Shown here: positions 31,100-44,400 of the stretch, one piece after another | How the letters are laid out: every line of letters starts with the position of its first letter | Numbering within the stretch: position 1 is the first letter of the stretch | NCBI GenBank assembly: GCA_024291935.2 | Contig: CM044308.1 | Span: 120,802,501-120,866,500 of the forward strand | Source of the DNA: Okapia johnstoni | Taxonomy: Eukaryota; Chordata; Mammalia; Artiodactyla; Giraffidae | Direction: 5' to 3' | Length of the DNA: 64,000 nt | Notes under the pieces: model-generated | The model's database searches: none | The model's input: the letters and a program-made list of their open reading frames with translations, nothing else | What the model was told of the DNA's origin: nothing | Translations under genes and position numbers: made by a program

Positions 31100-31688
31100 T
31101 GCCATAAAGGAAAATTCAAAATTAAAACCTTATCGCGGAGGGACCAATCGTAGCCTTGGTCTTTCCACAATTCGCTTTCTGTGTAGTGCCGGGAGCACAG
31201 TCTGGCTTGTGATTGGTTGAAGCAGCACGAAGCTCGGGCCAATCAGGAATGAGGCGCTTCTTGTATGAATAAGAGGAAGGCGGGAGCAAAGTGGAGGGGA
31301 AGTCAGAGAGGAAAGGCGTGTCACGTCCCCTTTGCTGTTTGTGGAAGCTTTTGTGTAATTGGTTGGCTCTTCTTCCGACTGCACCAATCGCAAGCTCTCC
31401 TCTGCAGAACACTCGCTGTGAAATTAAATGCCGAGATACTGGCGCAGCCAATGGGAAAAAAAAAGGTGCAGGAGCCAATCCTCCTGCTGCGTTTTGTGTC
31501 CTTGCCCAACAGGAAAAGGTGTTTCATGCGGAGGAGCGTTTCCCAGGCTCCAATGGGCGGGCGCCAGTGAAGCGGGGGAACCAATGAGGACGAGACGTTG
31601 AATGACAGCTGTCCAATAGGGACCCTCAGTGCTGGTACGGATTGAGGCTTAAGCGCCGCCGCGGTCTGAGGAATGTCAACTATTCAAC
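31100..31688. promoter_or_regulatory. PRR11/SKA2 bidirectional promoter with ten CCAAT boxes
   Basis: This is the interval between the divergent 5' ends of PRR11 (minus) and SKA2 (plus). CCAAT pentamers start at 31144, 31239, 31384, 31448, 31475, 31550, 31581 and 31613 on plus, and ATTGG at 31212 and 31358. About one would be expected by chance in this length. Five of the gaps between neighbours are 26-32 bp. Most have the extended NF-Y context (CCAATC, CCAATG or ATTGGTT). No TATA box is obvious. CCAAT-dense, TATA-less promoters driven by NF-Y are typical of G2/M genes, and the human PRR11-SKA2 pair is known to share such a promoter. Confidence 0.88.
31115..31120 (-). promoter_or_regulatory. 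CHR-like element (TTTGAA), PRR11 side
   Basis: TTTGAA on the minus strand sits about 30 bp downstream, in the PRR11 direction, of the CCAAT box at 31144-31148. That spacing and order match the CCAAT/CHR layout bound by NF-Y and the DREAM/MuvB complex in G2/M promoters. A hexamer alone is weak evidence. I saw no equally placed CHR on the SKA2 side. Confidence 0.45.
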
Positions 31689-32480
31689 ATGGAGGCGGAG
31701 GTCGATAAGCTGGAACTGATGGTGAGTGTGAAGTGAAGGAGATCTACTGGGTCGTTTATTTTTTCCCCGATGGCCTCCAAGTTGGAACGCGATTTGGAGT
31801 CGCCGGAAACCCTGGGCGGAGGAGGTTGGACTAGGGCTCGAGCTCCCTCCTCCTGCACCAAAGGGAGTAGCCGCCGCCTGGTCTCTTTTTTAACCGCCGC
31901 GAGGGAAGGGGTTACATCCGGGAAACTCGTGAGGGAAATGGCGGGAGATGCTGAGGGTGCGGGGCCTTTGGAATTCCTTGTTCCTTGCCCTCAGCTTTGC
32001 GGTCCTCAACGAGCTGTGGTTGATGCAGACAGCGTTCTGTGTATTTCCATCGAAAAGACCTGACAGAAATGGTCTCTAAACGCCCCTAGAAGGGGAGAGG
32101 TCGTTCACCCTCCGAGAAAGCGGGGGTGGAGGGTGGGGTGGGAAATACACCGAGAGGGGCGGAGAGAAATCCCTTTAGGGCTGAAGTGTTCACGTTCAGC
32201 CCGGAGCAGGCGGAACAAGTCTGAGAAAGGATGCTCTACTCGCGTGCACAACTTCTTGGCGGCTGAACAAGCTCCTAGGCCAGTTTGGCCCTTCGGTGGG
32301 GGAGAGGTGTGAGCCTTGGGAATCTGAACCACGAGCTCCTTTGCTGGAAGGCGGGCGGGATTGGGATGTGGATTGCACCGGTGCTCTGGAGTTCCTAGCT
32401 TCATTCATTGTGAACGTAGGGGGCGGGGGCGAATAATTGGAAAGGACTCCCGCTGCTGCCAGGCTTGTTCGAGGGCGCCA
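31440..32480. other. CpG-enriched region over SKA2 exon 1
   Basis: CpG dinucleotides are frequent here (for example around 31650-31665, 31785-31830 and 31895-31945), against CpG-poor flanks. The region covers SKA2 exon 1 and the start of intron 1 and is probably the unmethylated island of the shared promoter. Boundaries are by eye. Short ORFs in it on both strands look like by-products of base composition. Confidence 0.6.
31689..31721 (+). CDS. SKA2: SKA2 exon 1 coding part
   Basis: ATG at 31689 follows TCAAC and starts [11 protein letters not shown], identical to the human N-terminus. The exon ends at a perfect donor ATG|GTGAGT, phase 0. The 5'UTR upstream is GC-rich, with a GCCGCCGCGG stretch, and the nearest CCAAT box is 72 bp before the start codon, so the 5'UTR must be short. 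Confidence 0.95.
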
Positions 32481-35400
32481 AACTGGAGGGCTTGTCCTAA
32501 TTTTTTCTTTTGGATCCTTCTCTCACTTGTCCTCTTTATTCTCTCCCTCCCATTCGTTGACTAGTGGCTTGATCGCCCGCGCTTTTTCCTTAGTTCCCTT
32601 GTTCTGTCTACCCCCCAACCCCCCACTGCATTACGAGTGTTCGGATTGGGCTGGTTTCCTTTAAAATGTGGAATTTGGAGGACGCACCAATCATTGATTG
32701 ATCTCCTGTTCGTTTTTTGTTGTTGTTGCTGTTAAAAATAACAAGGTTAAGTAAAAAAGCCAAAATCTCCATCACAATCCTCTCCTCTTCTCCCTGCCCT
32801 TCCCTGGCGTTACTCCTGAAGTATCGTTTGTACCTGTGCTACCCTCCCCGAGCTCAACCTTGGGTCTCCTTATTATCCGCAACGTGTAGCGGTCTTTGAA
32901 GAAAAACTGTACGATCTTCACTCCCATTCCCACCTCCAGAAGATGCGAGACCTTGATAGATCTTATTATCGTTTTCTTCTGATGTATTAATGAATTGAAG
33001 TACCTCTAATATATTAATACAAAATCGACTTTCATTTGCTTCCAGTTGCTTCTAACGTTTTCAATTTTGGTTTTCTTTGTGGGGTGTGTGTGGAAATTGG
33101 GAAGGCGAGAACTGGCAGCAAAGAAGGTAGAATTTAATGCAGCTTTCCAAATCTGTAGTAAATGAACTTTTAGTTAAAAGTTTGTTATTTTTATTGTTAA
33201 CGGTCTTTAAAAAAAAATTCTAGTTTTTCCCTCCATTATGAATTCCTACCTCCAGATGGATATTTCTGCCTAATTGTAAGGTGCTAAATGATACTAATTG
33301 CGCTTTTAACAGTGTTTTTCCCCTTCAAGTTGGCTTTTAATTTTGAGGTACAAATGAAGTCTTTTCTGACTTTGCATTAGAGTCAGTAGTCTCACAGGAC
33401 ATGGTTTAGACTGAACACATTTTATTTTAAGGGGAAAACAATGACGTGTACATCTTGAAAAAAAATAGGTTTTAGAAAACTATGAGGTAGCCAGACTCTT
33501 AATTTAAACTTTTAGATATTTGATTGATGAGGTAGTTTTTAAAAGTTCTTTTTATGAGAGAAAGAGAAGAAAGCAAGTCTTCTTGAATTCCTCTTAACTG
33601 AGTCATAACTTTTTTGCTGTTCAAATTCTGTTTCCATAATCATGGAAACAAAATTGTTTAAAAATTGTATTTGAACTATTATAGTGGTATTATTATTGCT
33701 TTGTATTTATTGGGTAGTATAAAGCAGGATAGCTCATCATTAGATTTGCCATGTGCTTTTAGAAAAAAATGTTTTATCTGTAAATGGTTTATTTTCTAAG
33801 ATTACAAAGGTAAATGATTTCCTGTGCAATCCTCTGATTTTTGGTTTTGTAATGGAATTGTTGAGGAATCAATGTTGAATATTTAATAAATGAAATAGAA
33901 TACATATTATCTAACTTTGAAAAAGAAGTACTTCATTTTTTACGCAAATATCCTCATCTTTTTTTTTTCCCCAGGGATTTTAACTCCTGATTCAGAAAAT
34001 TAAACATTTGTTTTTAAATACCTGTTTTAAAAGCCTAAGGCTTGGCTAGCAGAGTTGAAATACTCTAATAGCTGAGCTATGGGACCTAGGATTTGAGGTC
34101 AAGACACTCATGTTCCACCTGTCCTGAATTTATGTTCATTTCTTAGGCTCAATCCAACCAAGTAGCTGACCTGGATCACTTAAGGGAAGGTTGGTAAAAA
34201 TAATGGAAAGTGTTTTTGCATCAATCCTCATTATTAATGGAGGAATAAGCTCATTGTAGGGTAATCTTTGTTCTTTCTTCCCTTCACTTTTTGCTTCAGT
34301 GTTATTTGTCTAGTGTCCTTCTTTTGTGATAAGGCTAGTGATTATGCACAAAAGGTAGTATAATACTGTGGTATTATTCTATTTCTGGGTGGACGTCTGA
34401 CTTCAGAATGGTTTCTTACCATTTAGAAGGTTAGGATGTTAATTGGCTTGAATACAAGGAAATCTGATTCTTAAATCTCAAGAGTCTTCTCCTCCCATTA
34501 TTATTTTCTCCGATTTTTCTCAGCTTGAAGGAAATCTTATATTTAAGATGTTTTAGGGGTTAACTGAAAATTTAAAACCCCCTTTCATAGCATTCAGTTA
34601 AGTAGTGCTAATAGTATCCTGTTTATGACATATTGATTTCCTGAAAGTCTGTAAACTCTTGAGATAGGTAAATGCTTTTTGTATTGTAGTTTAGATTCCA
34701 GAGAGATAGATTGGGTTTACAGAAATTGGGAAACTTATTTTACTTTTCATTTGTTTTCTTTGGTAATCTTATTGTTTTGTGTGGCAGTTCATCAGTCAGT
34801 TGCTATGGGGGCACTAACCAACACCTCAGCAGAACGGAAATATTTTCACAACTTTGCTATTCTGTTAATACTGGTTCTAAGGTATTAACAACACCCATGT
34901 TAATAACTTATACAGCTTATGACTTATTTACAAAATCCCTTTCTATATCTGCGCATGTTTCAGTTTGAGTATTATTCATAGGTTAGTCTTAAAAAAAAAA
35001 TACCACTTTGATATTTAAATCCTAGTCCTTTTTTTTTTAACATATTGATATAAATGTTCTTAGGTTTTAGATGTCTTCTGTCCAAAGTGGCAACCCTTCT
35101 TTGTATTCTTCTCACACTGAAGCTTCAACCGATGCAAGATGCTTTTATGTCTTTCCTACCTATTACTGCTAACGAATGCTCTGACTTTATTGCACTACTG
35201 TACTTTACAGCTAGCAGTGCAATAGTATTGTCAAAGCATCTGAAAGCAGAACATACACCAGAATTTTGATTCTTGCCTTACATCTTTCTTCAGTGTCTGT
35301 GAGTAATTTATTGCAACCTGTGTTGGTGAAAACTATATAACTTTATTACCAAGAGTATATGTTTTAGAAAGTAATAATTTGAAAAAATAAGTTTTCAAAT

Positions 35401-38400
35401 AATTAAAAATTCACCACTGTAATGCATTATGAACCATATCGAGAGAATACATTTTATAGCTAACATCATTATGACTTGTCTAAACACGTAGTATTTTGTT
35501 ATTTGATTCTTTCTGTTATAGATTTGCATAGGTTCTGCCTAGTCTCAGGTTTTATTAAGTTTGAAGATGAATTAGTAAGTGATGAAAACAATCTCCGTTG
35601 TATATTTCCTCTGGTAACCTGCCTCAAATCTTAATTGGTGTTAATTTTGTGTATTGTTTAGTAAATGCTTGAGTTTAAAACTTCAGAATGCATGTTTTAA
35701 GGTTCTTTTTGTAATTGTGAGATATAATAAAATGTGAATCCATCACTTCTTTTTTTGTAATCAGTTTGAGATATAATTTACATAGAGTAAAACTCAACAG
35801 TTCTAGTTGTACAATTTGATGAGTTTTGACATGTGTATAGTCATGTAACCACCACCACAGTTACGATATGCCATAAAAATTACTCTTATAACCTTTTGCA
35901 GTAAACCTCTTCCCAAACTCTCTGGCAACCACCAATCTCCAGTTTTGCCTTTCCTAGAAGTTCATAAAAATGAAATTATATACACAAAGCTTCAAGTCTT
36001 TTCTGTCTGGCTTTTTGCACTTAGCATAATGCTTTTAAGATTCACCCATATTGTATGTATGTATTAGTAGTTGCACCATTTTTATTGATGAGTAGCGTTC
36101 TGTTGTTTAGAATTATTTATCTGTTCACCAGATTATGCCCATGCTGTTATTTCCAGATTTTGCCTATTATGAATAAAGTTGTTCTAAACATTATAATACA
36201 AATCTGTTATGGACATAATGTTTTTGTTTCTGTTGGGCAGCATCATAAAAGTATGATCTTATAAGAAACTGCTAAAATGTTCTTCAAAGCTCTGTCTTAG
36301 GGTTCTAGTTTCTCCGAATCCTCACCAACATTTAGTAATATTGTCAGCCTTCGTTTTAGCTATTCTAGTGTGTAGTCTCATTATAGTCCTAATTTGCATT
36401 TCTTTAATGGCTAATGATGTTGAACATCTTTTCATGTGCTTATTCGAAGCTGGTATATCTTTAGTGAATATATGTTAAAATCTTTTGCCTATTTTTAAAT
36501 TGAGTTTTGTCTTTGTATTAATACAAAAGTCCTTTAATTTTATTTGCTTTCTCACTGTCTTAACAATATTGAATCTTCTGATACATGAACATTCTTCTGA
36601 TATAGGTCTTACTTAATTTCTTTTATGACCTAGTGTGATTTCTATTGGTGTTCTGTATCTTAAAAGTAGAACAAGAACAGTAATTATACAATGTGTGTTG
36701 TAAATACATTGAATTTCAGAAAAAAATTAAGCTGTTTGTTAAGGAAATATCCTTAAAAGATGGCTAGGAGAATAGATAACAGAGGAAAGAAAGATACCTG
36801 AGATGTTAGGAAAGAATGCAAGGACATTATTTGTAAGGAATGAAGAACACGATTGCTCACATAAAACCACTTTATTCTAAATTTTATTTATAAAATCTCT
36901 TTCTGAATTACCTTACCTGGCTTCAAGTGTAGCTGTTTTCCTCTTCTTTGGTTTTAATTTCCTGCTATTCACTAGTGGGCCCTTAGAGCAGTGGGTAGAA
37001 GTTTGTGTTTGTTTGTCTTGGCTATGCTGCATGGCATGTGGGACTGAACCTGTGCCCCCTGCAGTAGAAGTGCAGAGTCTTAACCACTGGACCTCCAGGG
37101 AAGTCTCAGAATTTTGTATATTTTAATAATGAAAGATATTACATGGGGAGGGACTAAAAGACAAAACTGCTAATTTGAAGACTTTTCATCTTCCTTGGAG
37201 CAAAGTAAAAGTTTTAAAACAAACAAAAAACTTTGTTAGTCAAACATAAGCAAAGATTCATCATTAAGAATATCCCAGATACGGACTTCCCTGGTGGTCC
37301 AGAGGCAATGATTCTGCACTCTCAATGCAGGGGGTCTGAGTTTGATCCCTGGTCAGGGAACTAAATCCATATGCTGAAATTAAAGATCCTGTATACCGCA
37401 ACAAAGATTGACGAATCTATGCCTTGCGACTAAGACCTGGTGCAGCCAAATGAATAAAGAAATATTTTTTTTTAAAAAATCCTAGATAAAATTTATTCTT
37501 AATTATATTTCAGAAGGTTATACTTCTAATTTATCTTAATGTATAGCATTTTAAAAGTTTAAATTAGTCCTTGATTCATTGTTTTGTTCTCATTTTTCCA
37601 AATTTTTATTTGTCTATTTGTTTATTATTGACTGTCCTGGTTTTCATTGCTTTGCATGAGCTTTCTCTCTAGTTGCTGCACGTGGCGGCTTCCCACGGTT
37701 GTGGAGCAATAGGGTGTGGGCTACAGTAGTTGCAGCACATGGGCTCAGTAGTTCCATTTCCGGGAGGTACATTGGAGAGAGGCACCTAACCTGGGGAAGG
37801 TTTCTTGTTAGAGGTGAGATATAATCTGAGACTGGAAGGATGAGTAGGGATTAGCCAGTGAAGGAAACGGGAAATGTTCCAGGCAAAGGAAACTGCATGT
37901 TCAAGTCCAGAGGTGCTACACATGTGGGGGAAACTGCAAGTAGTTCAGTACAGTGTTGAGATGGTTGAAATGGGGAGCAAGAGGGTTGAGATGAAGAACC
38001 AGTAAAATAAATTCTAGCTATTAAGTTGAAAACCTTCACCACACTCTATAACATTCCTAAACATCTAAAATTATTATAAATATTCATGTTCTGTAGTAAT
38101 CATGAACCTGTGTTCCTTAACTTAAAAAAAGTTCCATATAAACATCTCTAGTTTTGGGTAAATTATAGGGAAATTTAGTGACGTCTGACCGAATCATTAT
38201 ATATTGATTTTTGTGTTCTATAGTCCTCTATTTATGTATAAGGATTGTTCAAGGAGGATGTGTGACCTGGAGTGAAATCTTACCAGGCAACTCAGAACTA
38301 CAGTCAGAAAGAGAGTCATCAACTCAGCCCAGCCTAGAGCACTTGAACCCAGTCAAGCTGCAGATTCATGAGAATAAATTATTGTTGTTTTTAAGCCACT

Positions 38401-41400
38401 GAGTTTCAGGTTCCACAGTTTTGAAGTGTGTTGTTTTAATCTAGGCTGCCATTTGAATTTTAAAACTTATTATATTCTTTTGCCAGCATGTTGTCTCATC
38501 CATTTTTAGCAGTGTAGTCTAGTTGTGTGTTAATATTATCTCGTGAGTAAAAGAAACATTGTGTTGGACCTTAATGAGTAACCAAGGGTAAAGCATGCAA
38601 AGAGATGGTGCTGGGCAAGTTTCTCTTTCTGGACCTAAGCTTGATGACATTCAGGGATACCTCAATTTAGGGTTGTCAGACTTAGTAAATGAAAATACAA
38701 ATTGCCTGGGAATTCCCTGGTGGGCCAGTGGTTAAGATTCCATGCTCTCCAAATGAAACAACTGACAAAGGATTAATTTCCAAAATATATAAGCAGCTCA
38801 TAAAACTCAATACCAGAAAAACAAACAACCCAATCAAAAACTGGGAAAAAGACCTAAACAGACATTTCTCCAAAGAAGACATACAGATGGCTAACAAACA
38901 CATGCAAAGATGCTCAACATCGCTCATTATTAGAGAAATGCAAATCAAAACTACAATGAGATGTTACCTCAAACAGGTCAGAAAGGCCATCATCCAAAAG
39001 ACTACAAACAATAAATGCTGGAGAGGGTTGGAGAAAAGGGAACACTCTTGCACTGTTGGTGGGAATGTAAATTGATACAGCCACTATGGAAGACGGTATG
39101 GAGATTCCTTAAAAAACTAGGAATTTTTTTTGACCCAGCAATCCCACTCCTAGGCATATACCCTGAGGAAACCAAAATTAAGAGACACGTGTATCCCATT
39201 GTTCATTGCAGCACTGTTTACAATAGCTAGAACATGGACTCAACCTAGATGTCCATTGACAGATGAATGGATAAAGAATTTGTGGTACATATACTCAATG
39301 GAATCAGCCATAGAAAGGAATGCATTTGAGTCAGTTCTAATGAAGTGGATGGACCTAGAACCTATTTTACAGAGTGAAGTAAGTCAGAAAGAGAAAGATA
39401 AATATTGTATTCTAACACATATATACGGAATCTAGAAAAATGATACTGAAGAATTTATTTGCAGGGCAGCAGTAGAGAAACAGACATAGAGAATAGACTT
39501 AATGACGTGAGGAGAGGGGAGGAGAGGGTGAGATGTATGGAAAGAGTAACATGGAAACTTACATTACCATATGTAAAACAGATGGCCAATGGGAATTTGC
39601 TGTATGGCTCAGGAAACTCAAACAGGGGCTCTGTATCAACCTAGAGGGGTGGGATGGGGAGGGAGATGGGAGGGAGGTTCAAAAGGGGGGGATATATGTA
39701 TATCTATGGCTGATTCATGTTGAGGTTTGACAGAAAACAACAAAATTCTGTAAAGCAATTATCCTTCAATAAATAAATAAATTACAAAAAAAAAAAAAAG
39801 ATTCTGTGCTCTCACTACCAAGGTCCTGGGTTCAATCCCTGGTTGAAAACTGAGATCCCACAAGCTGTGTGGCCAAAGAAAAAAGAAAAGATGCCCAGTG
39901 AGATTTGAATTTCAAATAGGCAATAGGAAATTTTTTAGTATAGTTATGTCCAAATATTGCATGGGATGAAAATTTTTTTTTATTGTTTATCTGAGATTCA
40001 GGTTTAACTGAGTGTCCTGTATTTTATGTATCAAACGCCCTTTCAGAATTCATTTTCATACAGTTATGAACAGAGTACATTAGATTATCATATTTATTGG
40101 TCAAATAATTACCAGTTATGACTTCTTATACCTATTGTGTATGAGGAACTGTGCTAAGCAAAGTTGAATATATGAGCCATCAGGAGAGACACATAAATCA
40201 CAAAAAATCTACATGAAGCAAGAAGCACAAGGTGCTGTGTCTGAACAAATATAATCCTTGTCTTCTATAGCCTTTCAGCCTAGTATATAGGTAATTCAGA
40301 CAAATAAATATATTTGTATTGGGTGAGTGGGAGGAGGTGGAAGATAACTTCAAAAGAGATTCCTCTCATTATATAAAAGCATATTTATTATGAAAACTTT
40401 CAGAAATCCAGATTTAATCTTTGTTTTACTCCCTGAGGCTTCCATTTTTTTTTTTTCCCATGAACTCAGGTAAGCTTTAAAAGGGAAGGGACAATTTACG
40501 ACTACAATTTACTAGAAGTTGTCACGGATGTAGATGACAAACTTATGGTTACCAGGGGCTAAGGGTAGAGGGAAGCGATAAGTTGAGAGATTGGGATTGT
40601 CATATACACGCTATAATATATAAAATAGATAACTAATAAGAATTTGCTGTATAGCACAGGGAACTCTACTCAATACTTTGTAATGGCCTAGATGGGAAAA
40701 GAATCTAAAAAAAAAAAGTGAATATATGTATAACTGATTCACTTTGCTGTACACCTGAAACTACCGTAACATTGTAAATCAGCTATACTTATGATAAAAG
40801 TTTTTAAAAAAGGACTTTGTAAATCAAAGTTAAAAAGAAAAGGAAGGGACAGTTATCTTGCTTTTTATGTGTTGAGGCAATATGCTTAGCATTTGGATCT
40901 CAAAAGCAATCACTTTATTTTTTTTAATAAAAAAAGCAGATTATCTCTTGGAACTTACATACATACTGTACTCAGCCCCTCAGCCCCAATCTTGAGGAGT
41001 TCACAGGTTCAGTTTAGTTGGCAATCTACTTTGTTGCCTTATCGTTGACACTAAGATGAGCTACATTTTTACAGTGACAGTTTTTCATTTTTTTATCTTT
41101 AGGCTATGGATCCTTAAAGGAGCTTCATCTCACCAGAATAATGTAGACAGATACATAAAACTGCCAAATATCAAGTGGGGATTTATAGAACCTTGCCCCA
41201 GTAAGATCACGGGATATCTGCTATTCAGAGGTTGAAGTGATTTGAAATTAAATGATGAGACATCATTACTCTTGCAACCTTTTATACAGATTGTGTAAGC
41301 ATTGCTACCAAAGATGTATTCCCTCAAGATTATACTAAGTTTTTGTCATAGGTATTTACATTATTCTAATTGTGGTCTGCAATTTAGGAATGTACCTGTT

Positions 41401-44400
41401 TTGTCATATTTGATGACATTCTGACTTTATACTTTGAAGACAGTATATCGTGAATATTTGATATATACATTTGATATATACATATTAAATAATATGGTCC
41501 ATTACAGAATATTATTCTCTATATATTACATATAAATATATATTTAAGACATCACCGACTCGATGGACATGAGTTTGAGTAAGCTCCGGGATTTGGTGAT
41601 GGACAGGGAAGCCTGGCATGCTGCAGTCCATGGGGTCGCAGAGAGTCAGACGCGACTGAGCGACTGAACTGAACTGAAGAGTCCTCTGTCCACGGGATTT
41701 TCCAGGCAAGAATAATGGAGTGGGTTGCCACTGCCTCCTCCGGGGAATCTTTCTAATCCAGGGATCCAACCCTGCGGCTTCTGCCTTGGCAGGCGGATTC
41801 TTTACCACTGAGCTAACTGTTACACTTAAAAAGATAGTTATTATACGTGTAATACATGTTCATTGATATTTAATCAGAAGACAGATATGCAGAAGGAGAG
41901 AAAGACCCAACAATTCCATGACTATTAAGACTACGTTGTAGGGGCTTCTTTGGTGATCCTGTGGTTAAGAATCCACAGGGGACTCCGGTTTGATCCCTGG
42001 TCTGGGAAGATTCCGCATGCCGAGGAGCAGCTAAGCCTGTGTGCCACAACTTCTGAGCCCACGTGCTACAACTACTGAAGCCTGTGTCCCTAAAGCCTGT
42101 GCTCCTCAGCAAGAGAAGCCACTGCAATGAGAAGCCAGCACCCTGCAAGGAAGGGTAGTCCCTGCTTGCCTCAGCTAGAGAAAGCCCACGTACAGCAATA
42201 AAAGACCCACCACATCCAGACAATAAATAATTTTAAAAAATGACTATGTTGTATGTTCTATATTCTGTTGTAGGTATATTTTTTTAAACTTTTTTCTAAA
42301 CCATGTTCATTCTATATATTATGAAAATCTGTTCCTTGTAGTCCAGTATATGTCCATAGCACAGTTAACATAAATAACCTAAGATCCTGAACTTTAAAAA
42401 AAAGTTCAATAGACTACTTTAACTGATAAAATCAGCCTTATGTGTACTACCCTCATAATTGTCCCATAAAAGCCTGCAGATTAGGAACTGATGAGCCTGA
42501 AACTTCACGCTTTCTTCTGCTTTGATGTTGTTATTTGCCTGAAACAACATGTCTGTAACTGGGTGTGTGTGCGTATTGCTGCTTCTCTGTTTCAGACAAG
42601 CATAGACATGTGTTTGTTCTGTCTGGAAGAGACTGGATAATAGCTCTCTAGCAGAAACATACAACAAAACAATTGTGATTGTGTAGACATTAGAAGTGGC
42701 CCTCAACTTGTTAAGAGCGTGAAATATTTCTTCTTAGAACAGGCTTTAGAGGGTGGTTGGATTCCCAGGCTATTCTTTCAAGTGAGTGAACGTTAATCTG
42801 TTCCCTTTTGTCATTGAACATTAGTCTGTATGTTAAAAACTCGGGATATAAAAGTGGAAAGACAAGGGTCTTGCCAGCAAGAGACTTGAAATCAAATGGG
42901 GACGCTACCATGCAAACAAATGATTGTAATATAAGACATGCAATGAGAAGCCTCAGCCGTGAAAGAAAAATGCAAGTAGATAAAGGTGTTTCTAAGTCTA
43001 TTGGAGAGGGGGGAATGTAAAGAAAGGCATGCTTTAAGTAGATTTTTTGGTTGATAATACAGCTAACCTAGATCTAGGAGTATTAAGATACCTAATTCTC
43101 CCTTAAAACGTGTCTAAGGAAAATGTATTTCTAAGTTTAGCTACTGAGTCCAGAACATACCTCTACCAACTCCTCTCATCATAGCCAGGACCCTTCGTTC
43201 TCCTGTGGTTTGATGCTGTTGAGACAGGCTTTCTCACAAGAGGATGTGTTTGGAGCTGGTCCTTCTGAAAGGGAGCATTGTTGTGGCAGTGGGAATCCCG
43301 TGGGTTGTTTGTAAAGAGGAAATATTTTTTAAACTGTACTGCAATTATATCCTGCTGTCAAATATTTTAGTGGTATGTAATACAGTGTGCCTTTTATCTA
43401 AAGCCTTAAGCTGGACATAAAAACCAGTACTACAGAATGTTATATACTTGTGAAATACGGGGCATGCTCTTTAAATTATTTCCTAAATTGTTCTTTTTCT
43501 CATTCGTATGGTTTCTTCTGTACAACCACAGTCTGTTTCCAAGGATATCCAATTGTTAGGATGTAATTTGGTTGTCTTTGGGGCTTTAACATTGATTTCC
43601 ATGGACTTTTCCCAGCTAAATTGCCTATTTTTATTTACCACTTTTGGGATTGATATAAAACTTTTCCATTACTGAGTTAGAGGAAAGCTGAACATGAAAT
43701 ATGAATGTCTTGGGCTTTAAAAAAATTCATGTTTTATTTTAAATATTCTAATATGCCTAAAAATAAGACAGATAGCTAAAACTAATTAACTAGCAACTAC
43801 ACTGTTTTTCAAGGCTTCCCAGAAGCTGATTTATAACTGAGGAGGGTTGTGAGTGAAGTTCAGCAACATCATTTTGTTCTATTAATCAGACACTAATGAG
43901 TTTTGGATGCTGTCATAATTGGTTAGTAAATTTCCTACGGTGTAACTGAATATTTTCCTGTTTATTACCAGATCCTAGAACCCTATCGATATTGTCTCTG
44001 CTGTGTAAATAGCTCTGAGTAGTGCAATATTGCTTATAGGGTTTTGGTGTTTGGGAAGAACAATGGGCAGGCTGCAGAAACAATGTAGCTGAAACGGAAG
44101 CAATAGTCGTTTTCGTTTAGGAATAAAATAGTAGAAGCTAGTTTTTAATACAGACATTAAAATCTGAAACTCAAATGTCAAATTTTTATATATTAGAAGA
44201 AACACTTTTCTTAACCTTAACATTTTGATAAATTAAACCTTGTTTTATTGTAGTATAATGAAATAATAGAATTTTATTGTTGGAAGGGAGTAGATTTCCA
44301 ACTCTCATTTAATAGGAGACTCAGAGAGACAGAAGGTACTGGAGGCCACATACCTGTTAGTGAGACCACGGCTAGAATTTCTGCCACGCATCTCAACCCT

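Larger units (their letters stand above)
38671..40045. mobile_element. Palindromic DNA element (copy 3), split by CHR and L1
   Basis: AGGGTTGTCAGACTTAG on the left. On the right, GATTTGAATTTCAAATAGGC, ATTGTTTATCTGAGATTCAG and GTGTCCTGTATTTTATG match copies 1 and 2. The middle is displaced by the CHR SINE and the L1. Confidence 0.6.

Noticed and set aside
31265..31587. Overlapping open frames of about 100 codons in the promoter, both strands
   Set aside because: They lie in the CCAAT array, lack family resemblance and are explained by GC content.
33970..34005. CCCCAG acceptor-like site followed by CCTGATTCAG, similar to the end of SKA2 exon 2
   Set aside because: The preceding bases do not encode the exon 2 peptide, the reading frame has stops, and no donor follows in phase.
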